Shown in pieces: positions 1-9,436 of a stretch of DNA of 64,000 bases; positions within the stretch are counted from its first letter, which is position 1, and each line of letters opens with the position of its first letter. Below the pieces are notes generated by a model. The model did no database searches. It saw only the letters and a list, made by a program, of their open reading frames with translations, and was not told the origin of the DNA. The stretch lies in NCBI RefSeq assembly GCF_026745355.1, contig NC_079203.1, positions 2,772,236 through 2,836,235 of the forward strand, given 5' to 3'. A program made the position numbers and the translations under genes. This DNA comes from Beta vulgaris subsp. vulgaris. Lineage: Eukaryota; Streptophyta; Magnoliopsida; Caryophyllales; Amaranthaceae.

Positions 1-861
1 CAGACACACTTTGGAATTTATCTAGTCTTCAATATTTATAGTGATAATCACAAAGAACGTGGAATTAAAACTTGATTACATGATAAGTCCATTAACCCAT
101 GATGTTCTTTCCCCTAAGGAACACGTTTCTCATCATGTCCCATGATCCCATGATCTCAATATGAACGTGGATATATTTTAGCCACTACTCCTAAGTAATA
201 GGAGTTCCTTGAGCTTTATCCGAAAATCAGTTTTATAAAAACAACTTTTATCTTTAAAACTGAATTTTTAATATTTAAGAAAATAATATCTTTTAAACAA
301 ATTCTTTCTAAAACCGGATATTTATTTTCTTTATTTTTCCGAAAAACAAAATCTTTTTCTTAAATGGATTTTCTTTTTAAAACTGATTTTATCATTTGAA
401 ATTAGATAAAACTAATTGCCTATAATTTAGGCATGATTTACTCAATTTCACAATTATACCTTTATACTTTTGCACTCCTAAGTCTAGTTCCTTTTATAAA
501 CTAAGTTCCTTTAACAGATTCATTTAGTGCCACTTAGTTTGCGCCTTACAAAGGAACAAACTCTCATTCTCAAATAAAACTGCCACTGTTCCTTACCCAT
601 GCTTACTTTGTTCCTTTACACTGGAACTAGAAAATAAAACGCCTAACTTTTATTCTTCTTGATCCAATGCTTGCTCCAGTATCAACTTATAGAAACTTCT
701 TTACTTAGCCTTTGAAATCATCTCTTGACTTCTTCCTTGACTTCGTATTCTCCCAGTTCCTTTCATTGATACCTTAAACATCATACACTCATAGAAACTC
801 ATTAGTTCACTACTTAGTTTGCATCTTTGTTTCTTTGTCATCATCAAAACTAGGGTTCAAC
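1..861 (-). repeat. 3' LTR (partial) of a SIRE-like Copia retrotransposon
   Basis: On the minus strand this begins TGTTGAACCCTAG at 861 and runs off the left edge of the window. It matches, in reverse, the LTR at 22019-23365 and the solo LTR at 28920-30294. A purine-rich tract (RC of 863-877, an A5G6 run) lies directly outside 861. That is where a polypurine tract sits before a 3' LTR, so this is the 3' LTR and the body lies to the right. The first bases correspond to the LTR part that reads CTATAAATATTGAAG in the other copy. Confidence 0.85.
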
Positions 862-1085
862 AATTTCCCCCCTTTTTGATGATGACAACAAAGGTACAAA
901 CTAAGGACAATAACAAATAATATAAGTGAATGATAATGATAAAATAATAAAGAAGAAAATGAAAAATAAAACACAATTATGTAAGTAATTATATTTTGAT
1001 TTTTCATTCACCTCAACCTATGTTTGGTTTTTCATTTACCTTATCCAATTTTTTAATTTTTTTTTAATTTTTTTTTAATTTATGT
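862..1085 (-). mobile_element. Remnant internal region next to the 3' LTR, with polypurine tract
   Basis: This AT-rich stretch holds the polypurine tract at 863-877 on the minus strand and long T-runs near 1050-1080. No coding sequence is recognisable. The small open frame at 810-1007 spans the LTR boundary and looks fortuitous. The right limit is uncertain, because the element body must be truncated near 1085 where exon-like sequence on the other strand begins. Confidence 0.45.
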
Positions 1086-1089
1086 ACAG

Positions 1090-1188
1090 TTTGTTCCTTG
1101 GACAGATCATGGTGACTTTGGCCATAAGAAAAAAGAATTTGTGAAGTTGTTTGTTTTTGCTACGAATCATGACAGGACAGGAAGATAA
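1090..1188 (+). pseudogene. Possible exon of the flanking host gene
   Basis: A plus-strand frame follows an acceptor-like TTTATGTACAG. It encodes FVPWTDHGDFGHKKKEF and then VKLFVFATNHDRTGR before a TAA. The codon composition looks protein-like, and the stretch lies upstream of the host-gene exons at 6622 and 7344, separated from them by a Copia insertion. I do not recognise the protein. It could be an exon of that gene, an exon of another gene, or chance. Confidence 0.25.
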
Positions 1189-1353
1189 ACTGGATTCTCT
1201 AATACTTGGAACAAGTTAGCAAGCATGTGAGCATCTTTGATGGGGAGGAGGGATTATTTATTGCTCGTTACTTTTGTAGAGCCATTCTAGCTATAAAATT
1301 TCTAAAGTAAAGTGCTTTATCCTTGGTTTAGTGAGTTGCGTTTAGCATGTCCA

Positions 1354-3539
1354 TGTAAGTTCTATTGACTATCAATCTAGAAATAATAGCAAACAATAAT
1401 AGAATATCAAATAATAAAGCTAGAAAGAACACACCAGGAATTTTACGTGGAAACCCAAGAACTGGGAGAAAAACCACGAATCTGCACTAGGAATCGATGA
1501 ATATTCAAGAAAGATTACAAAAAGCGCTCAAGAACTCTCTCTATAGCCTTTTCTCTCTCTAATATGTGTTTAAAGATGACACTAGTAGAATAAATGCTAT
1601 TTGCTGCAGTGATATTGCTGCGATTTTACCTATACGCAGCAATATAACACGCAAAAAAAAAGAAAAAATAGAAATTAGCAATATTGCTGCGGTTCCCGCC
1701 CAAAACCGCAGCAATATTGTCTAACAGACACTTTTTAAAAATAATGTGGGGCCCTGAACAACAAATATTGCTGCGATTTCCACGTAGGACCGCAGCAATA
1801 TATTAAAAAAATATTTTTTTTAACTATATTGCTGCGGTCCTACGTGGCAACCGCAGCAATATATGCTGAACTAACCAAAAAATAAACGGGCGCCTGTTGA
1901 AATTATAAAACACAACATTAGAATTTTTCTTTCACTCCTGTCAAGAGAGGCGCCTCTCTGTCCTCTCTCTCTCCTCCTCTTTCCTCTCTCTCTCTCCTCT
2001 CTCCTCTCTCCCAGTCGTTCGTTTTCCCTCACCTTCTCTCTCCTCTCAGCCTTCGTTTTCTCTCACCCTCCCTCCTCACTCACCGTCGCCACCCTCGCTC
2101 GACACAACAAAGCCTCACTCAATCGTCGTTCGTCGAGATGCGGGATGCGGAAGGTTGATGCGAGAGATCTTCACTCAAACTTGTTGATGCGAGAATTCGT
2201 GGTGGTGGTTTTCTCGAGCCGCTTTCGTTCTCCTCTTCGCCGGTCGATCGTTCTCCTCTTCGCCGGTGGTCGATCGTTCGTCTCTGGTAGCCTCCAACAG
2301 GTATGTAATTTGTTACGTTGATGATGATTACGATTATGAGAAATCGATTGATTAGGTTGTTAGTTTATGTTGCGTGTTGTTGATTACGATTTGTTGTGTT
2401 TTATTTTCAGATCTAGTTGCGTTGATTACGATTTGTCGAGTGCTGAAGAGGTTTTCGTTGGGTTGATTCATTCTGTTCTTCGTGGGTTCACCTGGTGAGG
2501 ATGAAGACTCGCTCGTGCACTCGTCGTTCTAATTCGTTGTTCCTCAAAAATCTCCAGATTCTTTTTTCTGCATTTTTATTTTTTGAGATTCAATATAGTA
2601 TTAGGTTCTGATTTTTGGTTATTTTTGTAATATTTTTCTTTTGAATCTCTTTTCTTATGTGTTGTATTTTTTGTGTATTTTTTTTGTTTTTGAATTTTGT
2701 GTATCTCTTCTGTTTTTGAGTATTTTTCTTTTGATGTTAGTTTCGAACTTATGTCTTTATTATTTGAGAAATTTTAATTTGTTGTGTTTATTTTTTTCCA
2801 TTATTTTTATTTTTCAAATTTGATGACAAAATGCAAAAAAAAAAAAAAAAAATTTTTTTTTTGCCTGTAGTAGTACATATTGTTGCGGTTTTCGCCTAAA
2901 AACCGCAGCAATATGCTTTACAAAAATCTGATATAAATTAAATATATTGCTGCGGTTTGACCTAAAAACCGCAGCAATATCTGCAGATATTGCTGCGATT
3001 TAAAACCACAACAATATTATTAATACCTATTGCTGCGCCCTTAATTGCTGCGCGCCCAAATCCGCAGCAATAGGGCACTTTTTAACCGCAGCAAGTAGCA
3101 TTTATTCTACTAGTGTGAAAAATACATTAATCGTAATTAGGGCACCTATTTATACCCTCATTAAACGAAACTGGAAAAATCCGCATCCTCGATAGGTGCG
3201 GGCGCACCATCTTCCGGTGCGGGCACACCAACCCGACGTGCGGGCGCACGTTCCTCGAGTGCGGGAGGACAGAAGCTTCTGCCGTCAGTTTCGTCAGGTC
3301 TTCGTAAAACAGTCATAACTTCCTCGTTTCTCACCGGAATTGGACATATGACCTATCGTTGGAAAGTACTCGGAACAAGCTATCACCTCCACTTTGAATC
3401 ACCTCAAAATCATTTATATATTGAAAGATATGTCCATTCAAAGTTTGCGTTATGCCCAATATGACGTTTTCCCTTTACGCAACCTCATCTCCACACCCAT
3501 ACACCTTCATGAGCTCCATATACTACCATATACCCAACA
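1354..3539 (-). repeat. 3' LTR of the gag-only Copia, split by a CACTA element
   Basis: It runs from TGTAAGTTCTATTG to ATACCCAACA on the plus strand. After removing the 1536-bp CACTA insertion and its 3-bp duplication it is about 647 bp, close to the 626-bp 5' LTR. It contains clustered palindromes of the type GTGCGGGCGCAC around 3198-3270, with an extra copy relative to the 5' LTR. Confidence 0.9.
1580..3115. mobile_element. Non-autonomous CACTA-like DNA transposon with ATTGCTGCGGT subterminal arrays (TSD TGA)
   Basis: The termini are inverted repeats: CACTAGTAGAATAAATGCTA on the left and its near-exact complement ending TCTACTAGTG on the right. A 3-bp duplication TGA flanks it (1577-1579, 3116-3118), as is usual for CACTA elements. 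The uninterrupted site is visible in the sister LTR near 5714. Both ends carry inverted copies of ATTGCTGCGGT/ACCGCAGCAAT (about 1610-1865 and 2880-3085). The interior starts with a CT-rich, 5'-UTR-like stretch (about 1935-2060), followed by splice-like AACAG|GTATG and TTTTCAG signals, then T-rich sequence. No transposase is encoded. Confidence 0.85.
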
Positions 3540-4096
3540 ATCTCCCACTTGGAGATAGGTGTAAGTGAAGAAAACTTCATACCTTCATCATCCTCTCATT
3601 CATCTTCCTACACACAACTCCCACTGCAAAAACAATCTCTAGTCGTGTCTAAACCATGCAATACTACAAGCATTCCATGAAATCACATCTCCTCTACACC
3701 AAGGAAACTGACATTGAAGTTTGCACCAACTCCAATTCAAACATATCAAAATCTACACCGACTTTGATTCTTAATGACTAAACTCCAAATCATTGCACCA
3801 TCACTCCATGAACCTACACACCCTCCTACCTCGGAGGTCGGATCACCTTAGAGACAAGTACAACCAAATGAAGATCCCTTCCTCAACAACTAAAGAAGAT
3901 AATCACTTCCTCTCCAACCAAAGAAGCACATTGAAGTCTCATCAAACTTCAATAAAACCAATTACCACCTAAGCCAAAGAAGCTTCTCATTGTTCTAAAA
4001 GCAAACTCACATTGCTCCCACTCGAACAATACACCCTTTGTTCCACTTAGGATTTCCGGCACAACATGCTTGTGTGCCGTCCTTCACCTTGTTCGC
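3540..4096 (-). mobile_element. Non-coding 3' part of the gag-only Copia
   Basis: This is the stretch between the protease remnant and the polypurine tract. It is CA-rich on the plus strand and has no open frame that matches pol. The usual integrase-RT-RNase H region (about 3 kb) has been lost here. Confidence 0.6.
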
Positions 4097-5442
4097 TTAC
4101 CGGTCAATTTGCCATCGGGATACCGCTTCACCACAATTCTCATCCCTTGGCCCACTATCGATAGTTTTTCGACCAAACGACACCTTACATGAAGTTCTCA
4201 TCCCATACCCGGGCCCCTTCACTGTGCTCCCCATGGTGTAAAGTGTTCCACTCCTTGCCCCACGAGGTATGATCATTGCTCCCTTGACAATCTTCCAAGA
4301 ACCACCATCAAACACAACCTTGTAACCCGATGTAGCAAGTTGGGCTACCGATATCAAGCTTTTCTTCAACCTTGGGATAAACTTGACATTCTTCAACTCC
4401 AACGAGCCACCATGAGTGAGTTTCACACTCACATCATCTTTCCCCATGACTTCCACTGCCTTGCCATCCGCAAGGTAGACCTTTTCAAGTTTTTCCGGAT
4501 TATTTGAAATTCCGAAACAACTCCTTGCATGGTGAGGAATGGTGAGAAGAACCCGAATCCAAGACCCATGATCCCGAGCACCCAACCAACTCTTCCTGAT
4601 CATCCATGCTTACCATCAAAGCATCAGAATCGTACTCATAAATCAAGTTAGTTGATGCTTCTTCTTCATCATCACTTTCTTGAACCTTCTTCTTCCCTTT
4701 CCCATTCACTTTCTTAGGACAATCTCTCTTTAAATGTCCTTCATTACCACACCCCCAGCAAGTAACACTAGCCCTGCTTTTGACTTACTACGTTCCCCCT
4801 TTGACTCCGATTTTCCCTGAAAGTTCCTCCCTTTTCCCCTCCCTCTACCTTCTGCACTGTATGCTCCAAATGATTCTCCACTCTCCTTCCTTCGAATTCT
4901 CTCACTCAAAATCAGATCACGGACAACATCATAAACCAATTTCTCTTTACCAGAGGAATTACTAACAACAGTTACAACAATTTCCCAAGCAGTAGGTAAA
5001 GAGGACAACAAAATTAGGGCTTTCACTTCATCCTCAAAGACAATATTAACCGAAGATAACTGACTTATTAATGAATTAAATTCATTAATATGTTCAGCAG
5101 CAGAACTACCATTATTCATCTCTAAATCAAACAAACGACGCATCAGATATACCTTATTCATTGCAGAGGGCTTTTCATACATATCTGACAGTGCTTTAAT
5201 CAATACAGCCGTTGTTTTGATATCCTTGACATTAAACGCCACAGTCCGAGCCAATGTCAAACGCACCACCGCTAGTGCCTATCTGTCCAGTACTTTTCAC
5301 TTAGCCTCCTCCATCTCAGCAGGCTTTTCAGACAAAGGTTGATATAGATTTTTCTGATATAAGATGTCTTCTATTTGCATCTTCCAATATCCAAAATCTG
5401 TCCCATCAAACTTCTCAATTCTAATCTTTGAATCCTCCATTG
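4097..5442 (-). pseudogene. Decayed Copia gag and protease-like region
   Basis: Gag starts with an ATG at 5442 (MEDSKIRIEKFDGTDFGYWK, a UBN2-type gag start). Two in-frame stops follow, one in EEAK*K where the family has W and one in VLDR*A. The frame is then open to about 4730 and includes a basic RGRGKGR tract. The next frame (4500-4709) carries the aspartic-protease motif VLDSGSSHH, and another (4097-4603) carries typical post-protease sequence (VKFIPRLKKSLISVAQL). At least one frameshift joins them. No integrase or RT follows. Confidence 0.8.
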
Positions 5443-5492
5443 TTAATTATTCTAGATCTAGACAATAATCAAACCTAGCTCTTGATACCACT

Positions 5493-6118
5493 TGTAAGTT
5501 CTATTGACTATCAATCTAGAAATAATAGCAAACAATAATAGATATCAAATAATAAAGCAGGAAAGAACACACCAGAAATTTTACGTGGAAACCCAAGAAC
5601 TGGGAGAAAAACCACGAATCTGCACTAGGAATCGATGAATATTCAAGAAAGATTACAAAAAGCGCTCAAGAACTCTCTCTATAGCCTTTTCTCTCTCTAA
5701 TATGTGTTTAAAGATGAAGAATACATTAATCGTAATTAGGGCACCTATTTATACCCTCATTAAACGAAACCGGAAAAAATCCGCATCCTCGATAGGTGCG
5801 GGCGCACCATCTTACGGTGCGGGCGCACCAGCCCGACGTGCGGGCGGACAGAAGCTTATGCCGTCAGTTTCGTCAGGTCTTCATAAAACAGTCATAACTT
5901 CCTCGTTTCTCACCGGAATTGGACATATGACCTATTGTTGGAAAGCTCTCGGAACAAGCTATCACCTCCACTTTGAATCACCTCAAAATCATTTATAGAT
6001 TGAAAGATATGTCCATTAAAAGTTTGCGTCATGCCCAATATGACGTTTTCCCTTTACGCAACCTCATCTCCACACCCATACACCTTCACGAGCTCCATAT
6101 ACTACCATATACCCAACA
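5493..6118 (-). repeat. 5' LTR of the gag-only Copia
   Basis: It runs TG...CA (TGTAAGTTC to CCAACA, plus strand), 626 bp, next to the primer-binding site. It holds palindromic GTGCGGGCGCAC-like motifs near 5795-5845 and a conserved stretch TCGTTTCTCACCGGAATTGG near 5903. A near-identical copy is at 50815-51436. Confidence 0.9.
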
Positions 6119-6621
6119 GTCCAAGCAATGAGTGCTTATTCCCTCCCATCTCTATCAAAACCTAATTCTTGTCAGGTACAGTCTACAGGACCGTTGCTCA
6201 GGATTATTAGTGGATTGGCATAATGTAGAATATTTTTTGCTAGTTCCTGAGGAATCCGGTTTTGTGTTCTTGGCTTACAATATTTTTTATTCGATTCTAA
6301 TCTTTTGCATCCTATGTTTTGGAAGAAAAGGTAGCTCTTAGTTGGCCTTGAGAGAAATTTACATTCTTAACTGTGCTAGTGTTTTCTAATATCTGATCGC
6401 ATATTATAGTTTTCCTTATCATACAGAAATGCACTTATGCTTTTAGCTTCGGGAAAGTCCATTTGTCTAGTAATTCTGAACATGGTTCTTAGTTATTTCG
6501 CTGACCATAGTATACTGACTTAGTCATATTGAGTAATCATCTCTCTCTTGTGTTAAGTTTTTGAGTGAAATAAATTTTTGAGGCCTTCATATGAGCTTAT
6601 AACATGTGTGCTCTTTTGCAG

Positions 6622-6669
6622 GCTATGCAAACACCCTTCAGGAGCTACATTCAAGAGATGCTGGCTCTT
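6622..6669 (+). pseudogene. Host-gene fragment, penultimate exon (copy A)
   Basis: A 48-nt exon lies between TTTTGCAG and GTAAGC. It encodes AMQTPFRSYIQEMLAL in phase 0 at both ends. It is conserved in copies B and D. The parent protein is not recognised. Confidence 0.55.
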
Positions 6670-7343
6670 GTAAGCAATTTTAAACATTTCACATTGTGGC
6701 CTTTAAATTTGGGTAAATAGGTGTTCGCTTTCTGTTGGTTATGATATCACTAATACGTACTGATATCTGTCAGTGGCGATCCCAACTGTGAGCTGATTAT
6801 AGTTTTAGGCTTTTAGCAGAACAAGTTTCTAGGTTGGCAGGCGATATTAGTACTCTACTGTTTCGCAGAATCTCGTTTTAGCTAATGTTGAATATAGGTT
6901 TTACGAAAAAATGGATACCTTGCCAGTAAGTTGATATTGAATTTGGTTAAGAAATCAAAAATCTTGGAATCACTTCAATATTTGTATTTACAAATCACAT
7001 TGGTGGGGACATCACAAGTGTCATTAGCTGTGCAGTTTCAGGCTTATATATTGGACCTTCAGCGAGATTAGTATCTGAATCTCTTATCTTTGCATGTGGG
7101 TGAAATTGATGGTTGATAAATCCAGCAATCTTTATACCTAAGTTTCTTTGTTGTTTTAATTTCATCACCTGTAGGCTGTAGGAATCCATTTTGTTTGATG
7201 GTTGATTAAAGCAGCACCCTCTCATTCTCTTGTATACAATTTTGATAGAAAGACTAGGAACTTGGGAGTTGTGAGTTGACATTTCTTTATGGCTCTTTGA
7301 TGTTATTGTGTCGGCATTAACGTGTTGCTGCTAATGGGTTCAG

Positions 7344-7412
7344 GTGAAGCGCGAGAGAGAAGAGCGAGAAGCTTTGGGAGCCTTGCCTCTGTACCAGCGA
7401 TCGATTCCTTAA
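7344..7412 (+). pseudogene. Host-gene fragment, terminal exon (copy A)
   Basis: After the acceptor GGGTTCAG, 22 codons (VKREREEREALGALPLYQRS, then I-P) end in TAA. Joined in phase 0 to the preceding exon this gives a 38-residue C-terminus with a charged KREREERE helix. The same exon occurs in all four copies with at most one amino-acid change. I do not recognise the protein and cannot see its 5' exons, so it may be a gene fragment carried along with the R-gene unit. Confidence 0.6.
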
Positions 7413-8090
7413 GCATGTCGGTGCATGTTGCAGCTGTGGCCGACTTATGAACTGAACATCATATGAATTTTTTGAGGTTAATTTGTTACTTGAGAAGGGC
7501 AGTTAATATATTAGTGGGAGATTTTTCCTTGTCTCTCGCCTTGTGCACATTTTGTCTTTTGCCGTAGTCAAAAGTTGTTCATTCATAATAAGCATTGTTT
7601 TGGATGAAGTGATGCTGAATAATATTTATATTATGTTTCAAAACTTATCAATCATGTTTGTTAAGTTTGTGCTACTTTCCTTGGATAGGGAACAACAGCA
7701 CAAGCTTCTCTACAACGACGGCGGACAACTCTTAATGATCCTTCTCTTTTCTAGTCTCTACCCTTAACAATGAGCAAATCTACATAATGTTTCTGAAGCA
7801 TGGCTGTTTGCACACAGAATATTGAATCAAATCTAAGTTGTCAATTGGATTATCATAAATTGGATGTACATAGAAGAGATAGACCTACGAAAAACAACAT
7901 AAATAGACAAATGGCATAAAATCACAAAACTACTATAGATATCAATAAAACTACATAAATATTCAAAGAAAGATGACCTGATTTGCAAGCAAATCCTCCC
8001 TCTATAAATCGGAAAACAGTATCTCCTACATGTAATGTACTATCTCCAACCTTTATTATTCGTATTTTTTTGAATGTTTTCTATTAGTTT

Positions 8091-8260
8091 TGTTAGAGTA
8101 TGTAATATAGTGTGTATATTATCATCTCTGTATATTTGGTAACAGTAGATTAGTTTCCTTTGTATTCCCTTATACGTAGCCTAAATTATAGGAAGTTGTT
8201 ATGTATGTTATTTAAACCCTTTGAGGGTTAAGGAAATGATTATGGGATAATCTTCTTTCA
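8091..8260 (+). repeat. 5' LTR of the young Copia
   Basis: It begins TGTTAGAGTATG and ends CTTCTTTCA. It is short (170 bp) and identical to the 3' LTR. Confidence 0.95.
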
Positions 8261-8332
8261 TGGTATCAGCCTTCTCGATCCTCTTCCGCTCTCTCTCTCT
8301 TCTTCTTCTTCTGTACCCCACGTCCGTCCACC

Positions 8333-9433
8333 ATGGCTAAAGGCTCCTCCTTTCATCCTGCTTTAGCCGTTTCCAACATCAAGAATAATATACCCATCAC
8401 CCTTGATCTGGAACGTGTACAATATGGGACGTGGGCCGAACTCTTCAAGGTCCACGCACGATCTCATCGTGTGTTACAGCACATTATCACGCCGGCCGAA
8501 TTTACTCCACCATCTACTGCTGAGGAAAAGGAGTTATGGGCCACGCTTGATGCCACCGTGCTACAGTGGATATACTCCACGATTTCCACCGACCTCCTCC
8601 ACACAATTATTGAACCGGATCTCACTGCCATGGCCGCCTGGACCCGTCTTCGGGATATCTTTCAAGATAATAAAAATTCGCGCGTCGTGGCTCTCGAACA
8701 GGAGTTTTCGCATCTCTCCATGGCCGATTTTCCGAATGCTTCTTCTTACTGTCAACGGTTGAAGGAATTATCCGACCAACTTAAACAAGTCGGCACCACC
8801 GTATCGAATGATCGACTGGTTCTTCAGTTGGTCTTGGGTTTGACTCCTGCCTATAATACAGTGGGCACTTTCATTCGGCAGACGAGCCCTCTTCCACCTT
8901 TTTATCAGGCTCGGTCGATGCTTACCTTGGAAGAATCCGGCCTCGCTAAACAAGCCGCCAGCACTGCCTCTGCCTTGGTGGCTGCGTCCCCTTTGGACGT
9001 TGATGACCCTCCTCATGATTCGGTCTCCTCTTCTCCTCTCTATAATGGCGGGAAAAAATCTCATACTCGTCCCTCCGGCAAGAAAAACGGTGGCCGAAAT
9101 GGTGGTCGGGGCCGCGGCGGCGGCGGTGGACGTCACGGTGGTGGGCCGCATCACCCAGCCGGGTCGTCCGCATGGGGCCAGCAGTGGCCGAATTCATCTC
9201 CAGGGGGTCCTTGGCAGTGGGCGTGGCCTTGGACACCCCCTCCCTGCCCGTACCCAGCAGGCCCAGCATATTGGGCTCGGCCCAATCTCATGTCCCGTCC
9301 CCCACAGCAGCCTGGTCCAGGGGTTTTGGGGCCCCGTCCTCAGGCTTATGCGGCCAGTGGGCCCACTCCCACTCCTACTGATATTGAGGCAGCAATGTTC
9401 ACCCTTGGACTCAATCCTCCGGATCAAAACTAG
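8333..9433 (+). CDS. gag: Copia gag (capsid) protein
   Basis: This 366-residue protein forms the retrotransposon's particle. The N-terminal region (residues 15-215) resembles the UBN2/Retrotrans_gag family (WAELFKVHARSHRVLQHI, then LVLGLTPAYNTVGTF). The C-terminal third is Gly/Arg- and then Pro-rich (GGRNGGRGRGGGGGRHGGG). I see no CCHC zinc knuckle, so nucleic-acid binding probably rests on the RG-rich tract. ATG at 8333 is the first ATG downstream of the primer-binding site. The frame ends with TAG at 9431-9433, and the pol frame continues in the same phase two codons later, so the two were probably one polyprotein. The stop is either a point mutation or, less likely, a programmed read-through site. 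Confidence 0.9.
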   Translation: MAKGSSFHPALAVSNIKNNIPITLDLERVQYGTWAELFKVHARSHRVLQHIITPAEFTPPSTAEEKELWATLDATVLQWIYSTISTDLLHTIIEPDLTAMAAWTRLRDIFQDNKNSRVVALEQEFSHLSMADFPNASSYCQRLKELSDQLKQVGTTVSNDRLVLQLVLGLTPAYNTVGTFIRQTSPLPPFYQARSMLTLEESGLAKQAASTASALVAASPLDVDDPPHDSVSSSPLYNGGKKSHTRPSGKKNGGRNGGRGRGGGGGRHGGGPHHPAGSSAWGQQWPNSSPGGPWQWAWPWTPPPCPYPAGPAYWARPNLMSRPPQQPGPGVLGPRPQAYAASGPTPTPTDIEAAMFTLGLNPPDQN

Positions 9434-9436
9434 TAC

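Larger units (their letters stand above)
1354..6118 (-). mobile_element. Non-autonomous Copia retrotransposon, gag-protease only (TSD GTCCA)
   Basis: Two LTRs (1354-3539 and 5493-6118) bracket a body of about 1.95 kb on the minus strand. A 5-bp target duplication GTCCA flanks the element (1349-1353 and 6119-6123). The primer-binding site TGGTATCAAGAGC, matching initiator tRNA-Met, lies next to the 5' LTR (RC of 5479-5491). The polypurine tract AAGTGGGAGAT lies next to the 3' LTR (RC of 3541-3551). Only decayed gag and a protease-like segment are present; integrase, reverse transcriptase and RNase H are missing, so any movement would need help from another element. The insertion lies in the intron or spacer of the host gene, between 1353 and 6124. 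Confidence 0.9.
6119..8090 (+). other. Host-gene copy A: introns, terminal exons and 3' flank
   Basis: This is single-copy-like sequence that recurs in copies B (32.5-39.4 kb), C (49.3-50.5 kb) and D (51.4-53.3 kb). It holds two small coding exons, annotated separately, plus intron and 3' sequence. A further candidate 3' segment after TTGGATAG at about 7689 reads GTTAQASLQRRRTTL in one frame before a stop. The segment up to about 7960 is almost identical to 51437-53260. The rest up to the Copia at 8091 is ordinary spacer. Confidence 0.6.

Noticed and set aside
810..1007. Minus-strand small frame with hydrophobic N-terminus
   Set aside because: It spans the LTR boundary and the polypurine tract; the hydrophobicity comes from AT-rich sequence.
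2641..2823. Plus-strand frame resembling a membrane peptide
   Set aside because: It lies in the T-rich interior of a CACTA-like element, and low-complexity TTT/TTG codons explain the Phe/Leu content.
7543..7767. Plus-strand frame ending LLMILLFSSLYP, repeated in the copies
   Set aside because: It lies in the 3' flank after the host-gene stop; the repetition follows from unit duplication. A different frame (GTTAQASLQRRR) is more exon-like but also too short to call.
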